Shown here: positions 15,819-25,244 of the stretch, piece by piece | Layout of the letters: every line of letters starts with the position of its first letter | Position numbering within the stretch: position 1 is the stretch's first letter | NCBI RefSeq assembly: GCF_002209355.2 | Contig: NZ_CP106855.1 | Coordinates: 2,356,001 to 2,420,000 of the forward strand | Source of the DNA: Bdellovibrio sp. SKB1291214 | GTDB lineage: Bacteria; Bdellovibrionota; Bdellovibrionia; Bdellovibrionales; Bdellovibrionaceae | DNA length: 64,000 nucleotides | Direction: 5' to 3' | Notes under the pieces: generated by a model | Seen by the model: the letters and a program-made list of their open reading frames with translations, nothing else | Told to the model about the DNA's origin: nothing | Databases searched by the model: none | Program-made: the position numbers and the translations under genes

Positions 15819-17198
15819 ATGGCCACTTCGACTTTGAACCCTGCATTCGGTAAAGCAGCGAACGCCCCGGTTGAGAAAAGCAAAATCTGGAAGGTCATTG
15901 CGGCATCCAGCGCAGGAACCTTGATTGAATGGTACGACTTTTATATTTTCGGAAGTCTTGCCACTATCATCGCGGCGCACTTTTTTCCTAAAGGACATGA
16001 AACCGCAGCATTGCTCAGTACTCTTGCTACATTTGCAACGGGCTTTGTGGTTCGCCCTTTTGGTGCGTTGGTTTTTGGTCGTATCGGTGATGTTGTGGGC
16101 CGAAAGTATGCTTTCATGGTTACATTGCTGATCATGGGACTTGCTACGACGGCGATCGGTTTATTGCCAACTTATGAACAAGTCGGAATACTGGCTCCGA
16201 TCTTGTTATTGCTTTTGCGTTTAATGCAAGGCTTGGCATTGGGTGGGGAGTACGGTGGTGCTGCCACTTACGTCGCAGAACACAGTCCTGATGGCAAACG
16301 CGGTTATTACACGAGCTACATCCAAACCACGGCAACACTGGGACTGTTTGTCTCACTGGGCGTGATTCTGATGACTCGTTTAGGATTGGGTGAAGATCCA
16401 TTTAAGGAGTGGGGATGGAGAATTCCATTCTTGCTTTCCGTGGTTTTGGTGATCGCCTCCTATTTCATTCGCAGAAAGATGGATGAATCGCCGGTGTTTA
16501 CGCAAATGAAGGCCGAAGGAAAAGCTTCGAAATCTCCATTGAAAGATAGCTTCGTGAATCCTGCGAATCGTCGGTTGGTGATTTTGGCGTTGTTTGGTGC
16601 GACGGCAGGGCAGGGGGTTGTTTGGTACACGGGGCAATTCTATGCTCTTTATTATCTGCAAACAGTTTTAAAAATCGAGTTCGTTCAAGCCAATAAAATC
16701 ATTGCCACGGCCTTGCTGTTAGCAACTCCGTTCTTTGTGGTTTTTGGTGCTTTGTCAGACAAAATTGGACGTAAGAAAATCATTATGGCCGGATGTTTGA
16801 TTGCCTCGGTCTGTTATATTCCGATTTACAAAGCCATGGAGTACTATTCTGGATGGGATGCCGCAAATCCGATGGCCACACCTTTGAATTCGAATGTGCC
16901 AATGTTGGTTTTCCTTATTTGGATTCAAGTGATTTTCGTGACGATGGTGTATGGGCCCATCGCTGCCTTTCTGGTGGAGTTGTTTCCCACGCAGATTCGC
17001 TACACATCGATGTCACTTCCATATCACATCGGAAACGGCGTCTTTGGTGGCCTAGTACCCTTTATCGGAACGGCATTGGTTGCGGCCACTGGTAATCACT
17101 TCGCGGGCTTGATGTATCCCATGACCATTGCGATTATGACCTTTGTGATCGGTATGCTCTTTATTAAAGACCCGACCGGGGTTCAATGGCATAAATAA
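15819..17198 (+). CDS. MFS transporter, metabolite:H+ symporter (MHS) family
   Basis: A 459-aa inner-membrane symporter with about 12 helices. MHS-family signatures include GTLIEWYDFYIFG in the first helix, RPFGALVFGRIGDVVGRKYAF between helices 2 and 3, and LGGEYGGAATYVAEHSP. Relatives carry organic acids, proline/betaine or shikimate; the substrate cannot be read here. The C-terminal half has a longer periplasmic loop (~residues 340-370) than most. The start has AAGGAG five nt upstream. It is separated from the hybrid kinase by 79 nt and could be its target, which is a guess. Confidence 0.85.
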   Translation: MATSTLNPAFGKAANAPVEKSKIWKVIAASSAGTLIEWYDFYIFGSLATIIAAHFFPKGHETAALLSTLATFATGFVVRPFGALVFGRIGDVVGRKYAFMVTLLIMGLATTAIGLLPTYEQVGILAPILLLLLRLMQGLALGGEYGGAATYVAEHSPDGKRGYYTSYIQTTATLGLFVSLGVILMTRLGLGEDPFKEWGWRIPFLLSVVLVIASYFIRRKMDESPVFTQMKAEGKASKSPLKDSFVNPANRRLVILALFGATAGQGVVWYTGQFYALYYLQTVLKIEFVQANKIIATALLLATPFFVVFGALSDKIGRKKIIMAGCLIASVCYIPIYKAMEYYSGWDAANPMATPLNSNVPMLVFLIWIQVIFVTMVYGPIAAFLVELFPTQIRYTSMSLPYHIGNGVFGGLVPFIGTALVAATGNHFAGLMYPMTIAIMTFVIGMLFIKDPTGVQWHK

Positions 17199-17227
17199 AA
17201 AAAAGGGCAGGTGATGAACCTGCCCTT
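17197..17227 (-). terminator. Intrinsic terminator of the PA14-like gene
   Basis: GGGCAGGT pairs with ACCTGCCC around a 5-nt loop. On the minus strand it is followed by an unbroken run of eight T, so it mainly ends the PA14-like gene. On plus the tail is weak but could help the MHS porter gene. Confidence 0.85.
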
Positions 17228-17259
17228 AAAGTAGCGGTTTAAAGCTCTTATTAGACCGA

Positions 17260-18549
17260 TTACGGCGTGATCATATAGTCTGGGGAGCTGATCACTTGAT
17301 TGCCCTTAGCGTCTACAGAGATCGCATTGATGATGTAGTAGATACCAGACACCAAGCCATCCAATTGAACTTCGTGGTTCGTTACCAGCTCAGAGTTCAC
17401 TTCTGTATAAATAACCTCACCCGTGAAGAAGTTCGAAATTCTCATTTGGCTTGTCGCTGGAACGTTGGTTTTCCAGATGATATTTGCTTTCGGAGCCACC
17501 ACTGAAGTTGCGATCACGTCAGTGATAACCAGTTTCTCCTCGACGCAAGGGTTGGTTTTTTGCTCTGGCATTTTGTAGTTCGCATTCGCGATCACAGTCC
17601 AACCCGTGGATTCCAGCCATTTAGTAACGGCCGTTGGTTTTTCTGTTTTTGGACTATAGAACAAGTCATTACCACTTCTGCCGCACACCCAGTTGTCTTT
17701 ATAGGACTTCTGGAAGGCTTTTTGGTCTTTGTGATACTTCCACATTAAAACATTCGAGATGTGGTAACGAGGACCTTGGTAGTAAAGAACTTTGATAGGT
17801 ACTTCAGTCTCTTTTTTCATTGTCAGAGTTCTGAAGGTGCAACCAAAACGGGAAGGATGATTGCCATCGTTATTAATCAATTCTTTCCATTGATCATTTT
17901 CTTTAAAGAACACACGGGCACCGTCGTCGGAGATGATACCCAATTCGTATTCACCTTCTTTATCGCCTTCAGCAAGTTTCAGGATAGAGTTGTATTCCAC
18001 CGCGAAGTTTTCAATTAACTTTTTGCCGCTGCCATCGATCAGAGTTGCACCACTTTCGTTAGTGAAACCCTTATCAAACATGCGAGTCGGCACGTTGATC
18101 GAGGCAAAGTAAAGGTCTTGGTCCATGCGGATACCCTTAGTATAGTAATCCATCACGCCAGTTACGGTTTTCATCTCTGGACTGCGCACATAGAGCTTAG
18201 CAGCTAATCCCAATGTGCGTGATTCTGAAGGAGTACTTGAAAGGGGGTCGCAGACAGTTTGATCTGGATCTGCTTCTGGAAACTCATAGACAGCGTTGGG
18301 ATCAACACCGTAATTGCTTCCATGATATGTGCAGCTGATTTTCTTAAGAAGACCAAGGGTCTTACGTAATTCTTCCAGCGATTGTTGATCGGAATTAGCG
18401 CTTGTTGAGTTCGATCCTGAACTTGCCGGTTGTCGGCTTTCCTGCTTGGAAGCGGTGCTAAAAATGGATTTTAAAATGTCGCCTAGTGATAGGGCGTGTG
18501 CCTGAGATGCAATCAAAGACACAGCAAGCAAAGCAGCTGTTTTTTTCAT
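17260..18549 (-). CDS. Secreted PA14-like / fibronectin III-like protein
   Basis: A 429-aa protein from ATG 18549, which has AGAGG upstream. A signal peptide (1-19, ending AHA) is followed by a Ser/Gln-rich linker and then a PA14-like domain of roughly residues 115-270 with the typical GEYELGIISDDGARVFF strand (DDG at 208-210). PA14 domains often bind carbohydrate. Residues ~330-429 look like a fibronectin III fold (TSVVAPKANIIWKTNVPATSQ, then DGLVSGIYYIINA). It follows the fibre gene on the same strand by 128 nt, so it may be an extracellular partner of that locus. Confidence 0.72.
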   Translation of the reverse strand: MKKTAALLAVSLIASQAHALSLGDILKSIFSTASKQESRQPASSGSNSTSANSDQQSLEELRKTLGLLKKISCTYHGSNYGVDPNAVYEFPEADPDQTVCDPLSSTPSESRTLGLAAKLYVRSPEMKTVTGVMDYYTKGIRMDQDLYFASINVPTRMFDKGFTNESGATLIDGSGKKLIENFAVEYNSILKLAEGDKEGEYELGIISDDGARVFFKENDQWKELINNDGNHPSRFGCTFRTLTMKKETEVPIKVLYYQGPRYHISNVLMWKYHKDQKAFQKSYKDNWVCGRSGNDLFYSPKTEKPTAVTKWLESTGWTVIANANYKMPEQKTNPCVEEKLVITDVIATSVVAPKANIIWKTNVPATSQMRISNFFTGEVIYTEVNSELVTNHEVQLDGLVSGIYYIINAISVDAKGNQVISSPDYMITP

Positions 18550-18676
18550 TTTTACGTACCTCTTACGTGAATAAATTAATGTTACCACGGTTAGGTGCAA
18601 TAAAAAGATTTACGAGTTGTTGTTATTATAATGGGACAAACAATTGGAGGTTTTGGAGTCGAAGGTCAATATTATT

Positions 18677-21631
18677 TTACAGTCCCAGCTGCTTCTTTAT
18701 CAAATTGAGATCATTATGTAAGTTCTCGTTTTGTTTTTTCAGCTCTTCGTTTTCTTTTTTTAATCTTTCCATCTCAGCGCGATTCAAACTATTTTGTAAC
18801 TCGATCGAAGCAATTCGACGGTCATGGTCGGAAAGCTTTTCTTCAGTCGCAGTGAGCTTATGGTAAAGCGATTTCACAGCTTCGATAAGTGGCGCGACCA
18901 AGTGATCGTAGGCAACAGCTTTAAATCCAGTTTTTTCATCAGTGATCACGACCTGTGGGAAAACTTTTTCAACGTCTTGAGCAATCACGCCCACTTGTTG
19001 TTGGTTGGTGAAGCGAGTCTTATCGATGTAGTTATACGTCACACCCTCAAGCTTTAAGATGCTGTTCAAAGAGTCTTGTAAAGGTTGAATATTTTCTTTC
19101 AGGCGACGGTCCGAAGTCGAAGTACATCCCGCAGACGAACAAATTTGTGTCCCAGCGATTCTATAAACATTTCCAGAGGTGATGTTTGTATCACCGGCGA
19201 TATCCAATCGATAATTCGGTATCGCAACTCCGATACCGACATTACCGGTCGAGTTCATAACAAAGTTAATCGCCTGAGAGGCTGAGTTGTCGCCTTTTGT
19301 TGTGAACATGATACGACCGCCGTACCCAGAGGCACCCCCTGAGCCGTCAGTCAGAACTTGAATACTTGCGAGTGTTTTTGCACCTGCATTGTTGGCAGCG
19401 TTGAACGTGACTTTACCACCGTAAGTACCTGTGGCTACGGTCGAAATATTATTATTCAGCTCCAAGATTCCAGTGTCCGTGATTGATGAGCCTTGACCGC
19501 TGACTGTCAAAACACCCGGACCAGATGCTGAAGCCAGATTCGTCGTGGTCCCGCCGATACCCACGGCCCCGGCGGAATCGATAATCATTCTGGTTTTAGC
19601 AGCAGTTTCATCATTAATAACAAAAGCACTCGCACCGTAACTAGAACTTAAACTTCCAGTATTCAAAGAATAGCTGCGTGCCGAGTTCGAGTTTACGATG
19701 TGGAAAGAAGTCCCTGAAGCCAGGGCAGAAGTTAATGCCAAAGGCACGTTCGAAACAGCTGTGGAGCCGATGCCGACATAACCAGACTGATTGATGTGCA
19801 TGCGTGTACTGCTATTCGTTTTAAAATACAGACTATAAGCATCTGACAAACCAACAGTCGCATCAGCACCAAAAGAATTTCCGGCACTTGTAAAGTAGTT
19901 TGGTGTGGCCCATGTCAGACCTGAACTTTGCCCCGAATCGGCGTAAAGCAATTGTCCTGTCGTACCCGCAGGCAAACGAATGTTGTTCGTACCATCTGAT
20001 GTTACTAAATCACCCTTCGCCGTAATCGGGGAGAGGTTGTTAAACGCCGTCGCCTTAGTTGTGGCACCCGTACCACCCTGTGAGATCGACACTGTTGAAG
20101 ACAAGCTTGAAGCAACCACATTGGTTAGTTGAGAACCATCCACCGCTGGCAGCTTTCCAAGAACATCCAGAGCGACAATTTTATTGGCGGTGGTTCCAGT
20201 ATCAACGACCAAGCTGTTGGAGGAAACCGTCAAGCCTGCCCCGTAACTTAAACCTAAACTTGATCCGGTCACGTTCAGGGGAGCCGTGGTTCCCAAAGTG
20301 GCGTAAGTTCCTGAACCGGTTCTCTGTACGATGCCTGTTCCAGTGACAGTGCTAAGATCCGTCGCCAGAGGCGTTGTCCACTTAAGACCCGTCGTCTGCG
20401 AGCTATCCGCTGTGAGGACCTGTCCAGTAGTTCCCGTTGCTAAAACAGAAGGGGCAGAACCCGAATAAGAAATCAAATCACCCTTTGCTGTCATCGGAGA
20501 CAGCGCCGTGAATGCAGCACTCGCTGTGGATGCTCCCGTTCCGCCCTTTGTAATAGGAACCAGGGAGGGGAAGTTTGATGGGTCTGCCGAAATAGTTCCT
20601 GATGTCACGGCGATACCAGAACCGATTTGCACGACACCTTGTGCGGTTGTGCTTGCTGTACCAATGGCAATGACGGGCGCCGCCGCTGTGCCGGTATTGG
20701 TGACTGGAGCAGTAACTCCCAAACTTCCAATCTTACCGTTGAACGCTGTAAAGTCAGCTGCAGACAGCAGACCTCTGTTTGTTGCAGACGCCGTCGGAAT
20801 ATTGAAAGTGTGAGTCGTGCCTGTTGAAGCAATATTGAAATCAGTACCAGCATTACCTGTCGCGAATGTTTGTGTGGTACCCGTAAGGCCGTTTAAGCTT
20901 GAAATGCCGCCGGAGCCCGTCGAATCATCGGCGACGGTCCATTTCGTTGTCGTCGCATTGTACTTAAGGATTTTACCATCTGCCAAACCCGTCGTATCAA
21001 CACTCACGCCTTTGATTTTATCAACTGAAGTTGTCGATTGAGTGCCGCTAACGTCACCAGATAACGATCCAGTAAAGTTCGTCGCGGTCGTGGCTGTTAG
21101 AGTTCCGCCAAGATAAGCCGCCATTAAGTTATTTAAATTTGTTTGTGTCGTATTGGTGCCACTGACTTGCAAGAATTCAGAGGCACCCTTATCCGCTAAT
21201 TTTTGCGAATTGATAGAGACGGGGATATTCCCAATTGTCACATCAGGGGTGAGGTCCACGCCGCCCACTGAAATGCGCAAAGCGCGTGTCGAAAAACCCG
21301 ACATAGTCACAGCCGTCGTCCCATCGCAGTTCACGCTGCCACCAGAAGCAAATATGCGATCTGCTGTGTTGTTGGTGGCATCAGTGCGAGTCCCGGTGCC
21401 CACGATCACTGAGAATTCTCCAGCAGAGCCCGGAGAGATCGATTGTGTTTCTGAATACATCACACAGGTCCCGTACAATACTTTGAACGTGACTGTTTGA
21501 GCTGTGGTGATCGGTGTCCCGCTTGAATCCGTCAGTACACCTTCATAGGTCAGTAGCGAGCCTGGCGATACGGCATGAGCTGCATTCATCAAAAGCATCA
21601 GGAGTGCGGAGGTGAAAAGGGCTAACTTCAT
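18677..21631 (-). CDS. Trimeric surface fibre with S74 chaperone (MAT-like)
   Basis: A 984-aa protein that resembles phage tail fibres and the mosaic adhesive trimer proteins described in B. bacteriovorus. A signal peptide (1-20) leads into a beta-sandwich-like N-terminus (LLTYEGVLTDSSG). Two ~62-residue shaft repeats at 360-421 and 517-577 share GGTGA, SPxTAKGDL and ATGTTGQxL-type blocks. Three GxVGIG turns (about 617, 688 and 797) mark a beta-helical part. The C-terminal S74 intramolecular chaperone starts near 838, with S840 and K845 (SDRRLK) as the autocleavage dyad, and ends in a coiled coil (~895-980). It begins in the stop codon of the upstream lipoprotein gene. Confidence 0.85.
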   Translation of the reverse strand: MKLALFTSALLMLLMNAAHAVSPGSLLTYEGVLTDSSGTPITTAQTVTFKVLYGTCVMYSETQSISPGSAGEFSVIVGTGTRTDATNNTADRIFASGGSVNCDGTTAVTMSGFSTRALRISVGGVDLTPDVTIGNIPVSINSQKLADKGASEFLQVSGTNTTQTNLNNLMAAYLGGTLTATTATNFTGSLSGDVSGTQSTTSVDKIKGVSVDTTGLADGKILKYNATTTKWTVADDSTGSGGISSLNGLTGTTQTFATGNAGTDFNIASTGTTHTFNIPTASATNRGLLSAADFTAFNGKIGSLGVTAPVTNTGTAAAPVIAIGTASTTAQGVVQIGSGIAVTSGTISADPSNFPSLVPITKGGTGASTASAAFTALSPMTAKGDLISYSGSAPSVLATGTTGQVLTADSSQTTGLKWTTPLATDLSTVTGTGIVQRTGSGTYATLGTTAPLNVTGSSLGLSYGAGLTVSSNSLVVDTGTTANKIVALDVLGKLPAVDGSQLTNVVASSLSSTVSISQGGTGATTKATAFNNLSPITAKGDLVTSDGTNNIRLPAGTTGQLLYADSGQSSGLTWATPNYFTSAGNSFGADATVGLSDAYSLYFKTNSSTRMHINQSGYVGIGSTAVSNVPLALTSALASGTSFHIVNSNSARSYSLNTGSLSSSYGASAFVINDETAAKTRMIIDSAGAVGIGGTTTNLASASGPGVLTVSGQGSSITDTGILELNNNISTVATGTYGGKVTFNAANNAGAKTLASIQVLTDGSGGASGYGGRIMFTTKGDNSASQAINFVMNSTGNVGIGVAIPNYRLDIAGDTNITSGNVYRIAGTQICSSAGCTSTSDRRLKENIQPLQDSLNSILKLEGVTYNYIDKTRFTNQQQVGVIAQDVEKVFPQVVITDEKTGFKAVAYDHLVAPLIEAVKSLYHKLTATEEKLSDHDRRIASIELQNSLNRAEMERLKKENEELKKQNENLHNDLNLIKKQLGL

Positions 21632-22194
21632 TCAGCAACCCTTCCTGAAACTTTAAAGCCTCCGCCGCTTGCAGTTTGCTGTTGATGGGCAAGAATGCGA
21701 CCTCGCAGAACAAGACCCGTCCCAGTTTGTACACCTGCTCCAGCAAGGATGCCTTGCTTGATTTGCGCCGGCGGCACGTAGCGAACCGTCACTTCGCGAT
21801 AGACATATATACCCGCGCGAGACCAAGCACGAAACTTCACGATGAAGGAATCACCGTTATTAATTGTCATTGAATTCAATGGAGCTTTAGAATTTGAAAG
21901 GGTGATTTCGTAGGTGCCGTCTTTAGAACAAATCACATAACCAGGATCATATGCATCGGACGAGGTCCAAGTGGTACCCCCATCAAATGATAGATCTACA
22001 GATGTTATAAATCGGGAACACTCGGCATGCAGAGGAATCGTCGTCAGCGTTGATGTCACGACATCCTTGCTAGGCTTGAATTCGAAGTTATCCATTGGAC
22101 GCAAAAATGAAACGGTCGGCTTCGCATCCGAACATCCCAAAACAAAAACTAAACAAAAGACAGTCAGTACTGACTGAACAAAAACTCTTTGCAT
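21628..22194 (-). CDS. Fibre-associated lipoprotein, 188 aa
   Basis: Signal peptide with lipobox VLGC and lipidated C21. The mature part is Ig-like (FDGGTTWTSSDAYDPG, then WSRAGIYVYREVTVRYVPP), with two or three Cys that could bridge, and ends in a Gly/Gln-rich tail (AHQQQTASGGGFK). It overlaps the fibre start by 4 nt (ATGA), so the two are translationally coupled. Coupling and lipid anchoring suggest an envelope anchor, chaperone or secretion partner for the fibre. No named family was recognised. Confidence 0.75.
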   Translation of the reverse strand: MQRVFVQSVLTVFCLVFVLGCSDAKPTVSFLRPMDNFEFKPSKDVVTSTLTTIPLHAECSRFITSVDLSFDGGTTWTSSDAYDPGYVICSKDGTYEITLSNSKAPLNSMTINNGDSFIVKFRAWSRAGIYVYREVTVRYVPPAQIKQGILAGAGVQTGTGLVLRGRILAHQQQTASGGGFKVSGRVAE

Positions 22195-22237
22195 CTATAG
22201 AAAATATCGGAAGATTCCAATACTTACTGAAGTGGAC

Positions 22238-23584
22238 CTAACTGATAAATCTCTGACTGAGACGATGAAATCTATAGGTGAGAAGTATGGAGGCGAATAT
22301 GAGGCCTATCAAAAGTCCTATCCATATACCAATTGGACCCACTCCTAGATGAAAGGCAAGGTAATAGCCGCCGGGCAGTCCCATAATCCAATAGGCGAAA
22401 AACGCGATGACCCCTGGCCATTGCGTATCACTCATACCACGAAGTGCACCGATCGCGACTGCCTGGACCCCGTCAAAGATCTCGAATAAAGCGACCACGA
22501 CAAAGAATTGAGCAGCCCAAGCAATAACATCAGGATCACTTACATAGAAAGTCGGAAGCCAGTGGCGCAGGACAAAGAAGCCCAAGCCACACAAAGTCAT
22601 ATAGGCGCCTCCCAAAAGGATGGCCGTGAGGCCCGCATGACGAGCCATCTTGTAATCGCCTCGGCCTAATTCAAAGCCTACTCGAATGCTCGATGAAATC
22701 CCGATACCCATGGTGACCATGAAGCTGGTACTGGCAAGACTTAAGGCAATTTGGTGGGCAGCCAATGGAATGGCGCCAAACCATCCCATCATCACCGCAC
22801 ACGAAGCAAAGGCACCCACTTCGAAAAAGAACGTAAAGCCGCTGGGAATTCCCAAGCGGATGATGTTTTGCAGAGTCTGTTTGTCAAAGGAGCGCAGCCA
22901 AGGATTTACCAAATGTTTTTTGAATTGCGGATGAAAATGCACATAACAGATCATGGTCAGCATCATCAAAACACGTGCAGCCAAAGACGCCCATGCTGCT
23001 CCCACCAGCCCCAATTTAGGAAAGCCATAATGGCCGTTAATCAATAAATAGTTGCCCACCACATTAATCACAACACCTGCCAACATCACATACATCGCGA
23101 CTTTGGTGCGACCCAAGCCATCGGTGAATTGTTTGTAGGCTTGATAAATCAATGATGGAATGATCGACCAGGTGATCACTTGATAAAATGCGGCCCCGGC
23201 TTCTAATACCTCAGCTCGTTGCCCAAAAATATGCAGGTAGGGCAAAAGACCCATTAAGACGGACGTTAAAACCACACCGATACCCAATGCTACCAGGAGG
23301 CTGTGTCCCAGCAGAGTCCCGCCGCGCGGATGGTCTTCCTGACCTTGAGCATGAGCAAACATCGCCGTCATCGGCGCTAGCATTCCCAGACCGAAAATCA
23401 AAAAGACGATGAACACGCTGCTAGCAAACGCAGACGCACCCAAGGCCACCGGCCCCAAGTGGCCCACCATGACGGTGTCAGCCAGCTGGATCAAGTTTTG
23501 ACCTAGCTGTCCAATGATAATAGGGCCCGCAAGTTTTAGTAAAAGTTTAGACTCGTTGACGGTCTCAGATCGCAAGAACTTCAT
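22238..23584 (-). CDS. MATE-family multidrug efflux transporter (NorM type)
   Basis: Exports organic cations using an H+ or Na+ gradient. The 448-aa protein has 12 predicted helices in two related halves, with QLADTVMVGHLGPVALGA in the first half and AAHQIALSLASTSFMVTMGIG in the second, both typical of NorM-like proteins. Length fits the family. Its start overlaps the end of the Nfu gene by 20 nt, so it is cotranscribed with it. The substrate cannot be read from sequence. Confidence 0.9.
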   Translation of the reverse strand: MKFLRSETVNESKLLLKLAGPIIIGQLGQNLIQLADTVMVGHLGPVALGASAFASSVFIVFLIFGLGMLAPMTAMFAHAQGQEDHPRGGTLLGHSLLVALGIGVVLTSVLMGLLPYLHIFGQRAEVLEAGAAFYQVITWSIIPSLIYQAYKQFTDGLGRTKVAMYVMLAGVVINVVGNYLLINGHYGFPKLGLVGAAWASLAARVLMMLTMICYVHFHPQFKKHLVNPWLRSFDKQTLQNIIRLGIPSGFTFFFEVGAFASCAVMMGWFGAIPLAAHQIALSLASTSFMVTMGIGISSSIRVGFELGRGDYKMARHAGLTAILLGGAYMTLCGLGFFVLRHWLPTFYVSDPDVIAWAAQFFVVVALFEIFDGVQAVAIGALRGMSDTQWPGVIAFFAYWIMGLPGGYYLAFHLGVGPIGIWIGLLIGLIFASILLTYRFHRLSQRFIS

Positions 23585-24119
23585 GGATTTCCGGGAACAA
23601 TTCTTTCATGCGAACTTCGATGCCATCTTTCAGCGTTGCCTGAGAAGAAGGGCAGCCTGCGCATGCTCCACGCATGTGGATGTAAAGTTTGTTGTCCTCG
23701 TACTTATTGAAAACAATGTCACCGCCATCAAGAGCTACAACAGGACGAATTTCGCGGTTCAAAACAGATTTAATATTACGCACCAGTGGGGAGTCGTTTG
23801 GATCGTCAACGTCTGTATGTTTCACGATTTGCACAACCACGGGTTCTTTGTTGTCCATATGTTCTTGGATCAACCCCGTCAAAGGGGACGCCAGCAACTC
23901 CCAGTCAACCCAGTCTTGCTTAGTCACGGTAATGAAATCAGTGCCCACGTAAACGGAGCTCGTCCAAGGGAAACCAAAAATTTTCGAAGCTAAAGGTGAT
24001 GAGTCTGCGTCTTGCGCAGTTGGGCAATCAAAGCCCACGTCTGCCACTTTCGTATGCAGAAGGAACTTCATGGTTGCTGGATTGGGAGTAGCTTCGAAAG
24101 AAACTCTTTGCGTGCTCAT
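23565..24119 (-). CDS. Nfu-type iron-sulfur cluster carrier
   Basis: A 184-aa Fe-S scaffold or carrier that delivers [4Fe-4S] clusters to target enzymes. It has an Nfu N-terminal domain (residues 1-90, FEATPNPATMKFLL) and a NifU-like C-terminal domain with the cluster-binding C153-x-x-C156 (GACAGCPSS) after RPVVALDGGDIVF. ATG 24119 has an AGGTGA ribosome site just upstream; the longer frame to 24209 is not supported. Unlike E. coli NfuA, which has a degenerate A-type domain, this is the mitochondrial/cyanobacterial-type Nfu layout. It overlaps the MATE gene. Confidence 0.9.
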   Translation of the reverse strand: MSTQRVSFEATPNPATMKFLLHTKVADVGFDCPTAQDADSSPLASKIFGFPWTSSVYVGTDFITVTKQDWVDWELLASPLTGLIQEHMDNKEPVVVQIVKHTDVDDPNDSPLVRNIKSVLNREIRPVVALDGGDIVFNKYEDNKLYIHMRGACAGCPSSQATLKDGIEVRMKELFPEIHEVLAI

Positions 24120-24294
24120 ATTCACCTCAAGGGAAAAATCGATGCCCACAGTATACCACAGAATCCGCTTTGGAAAGGAAATTGCTGCGATGCTCGCCAT
24201 GATGTCCACGCTTGATTATCCCTAGAAAGTTCACTAACGTTGAGCCCGCTAATTAACTGAGTATTCACATTTTTCATCATTTTCTGGAGCACAC

Positions 24295-25218
24295 ATGACA
24301 CCAAGAGTTAGAGAGATTTTGAACTGGTACGGAGCTGACAACCCAGGCGTATTGACGAACCTGGCTCGCATTATGAATCACGGTAAATTGGCTGGTACGG
24401 GTAAGATGGTTATCTTGCCGGTGGATCAAGGCTTTGAGCACGGTCCAGCTCGTTCTTTTGCAAAAAATCCAGATGGCTACGATCCTAACTACCACGTGGA
24501 ACTTGCGATCGAATCTGGTTGCAACGCTTACGCAGCACCGCTTGGTTTCATTGAAGCTATTGCTCGTGACTATGCCGGCGAAATTCCATTGATCTTGAAA
24601 ATCAACAACTCTGAATCTCTTTGGGGCAGCAAAGCGCCTATCTCTGCAGTGACGTCTTACATCGACGATGCTTTAAGACTGGGTTGCGTGGGTATTGGTT
24701 TCACAGTTTACCCTGGTTCTGCGGAACGTAAGCAAATGTACGAAGAAATCGCAGAAGCAGCTCGCTTGGCAAAACAAGCGGGCCTTGTCGTGATCATCTG
24801 GTCTTACCCTCGTGGTGAGCAACTTTCTAAAGAAGGTGAACAAGCTATCGACGTGATCGCTTACGCGGCTCACATCGCAGCTCAATTGGGTGCGCACATC
24901 ATTAAAGTTAAACCTCCAACAGCACACATTGAACAAGCAGCGGCTGCAAAAGTTTACGCTGAACAAGGTATCAAAGTATCAACAATGACTGATCGTATCC
25001 GTCACGTTGTTCAATCTTGCTTCAACGGTAAACGCATCGTGATCTTCTCGGGTGGCGAAGCGAAAGGCACAGAAGAGCTTCTGAAAGAAGTTCAAGAGAT
25101 GGGTCAAGGCGGAGGCTTTGGTTCAATCATGGGCCGTAATGCGTTCCAACGTCCTAAGAAAGAGTCCATCGCTCTTCTTCACGGTGTTATGGAAGCATTT
25201 GCTGGTAAAAAACTTTAG
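24295..25218 (+). CDS. fbaB: Class I fructose-bisphosphate aldolase (FbaB/DhnA type)
   Basis: Splits fructose 1,6-bisphosphate to DHAP and glyceraldehyde 3-phosphate through a Schiff-base lysine. The 307-aa protein matches the archaeal/bacterial FbaB family, with LPVDQGFEHGPA near residue 41, NNSESLWGSKAP, and the HIIKVKPP strand with K204 as the likely Schiff-base lysine. The C-terminal FSGGEAKGTEELL and GGGFGSIMGRNAFQR form the phosphate site. Lysyl-tRNA synthetase follows 26 nt later with no terminator, so the two are probably cotranscribed. Codon use is strongly biased, which suggests high expression. Confidence 0.9.
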   Translation: MTPRVREILNWYGADNPGVLTNLARIMNHGKLAGTGKMVILPVDQGFEHGPARSFAKNPDGYDPNYHVELAIESGCNAYAAPLGFIEAIARDYAGEIPLILKINNSESLWGSKAPISAVTSYIDDALRLGCVGIGFTVYPGSAERKQMYEEIAEAARLAKQAGLVVIIWSYPRGEQLSKEGEQAIDVIAYAAHIAAQLGAHIIKVKPPTAHIEQAAAAKVYAEQGIKVSTMTDRIRHVVQSCFNGKRIVIFSGGEAKGTEELLKEVQEMGQGGGFGSIMGRNAFQRPKKESIALLHGVMEAFAGKKL

Positions 25219-25244
25219 TCATTAATTTAGGTATTTGGAAAAAT

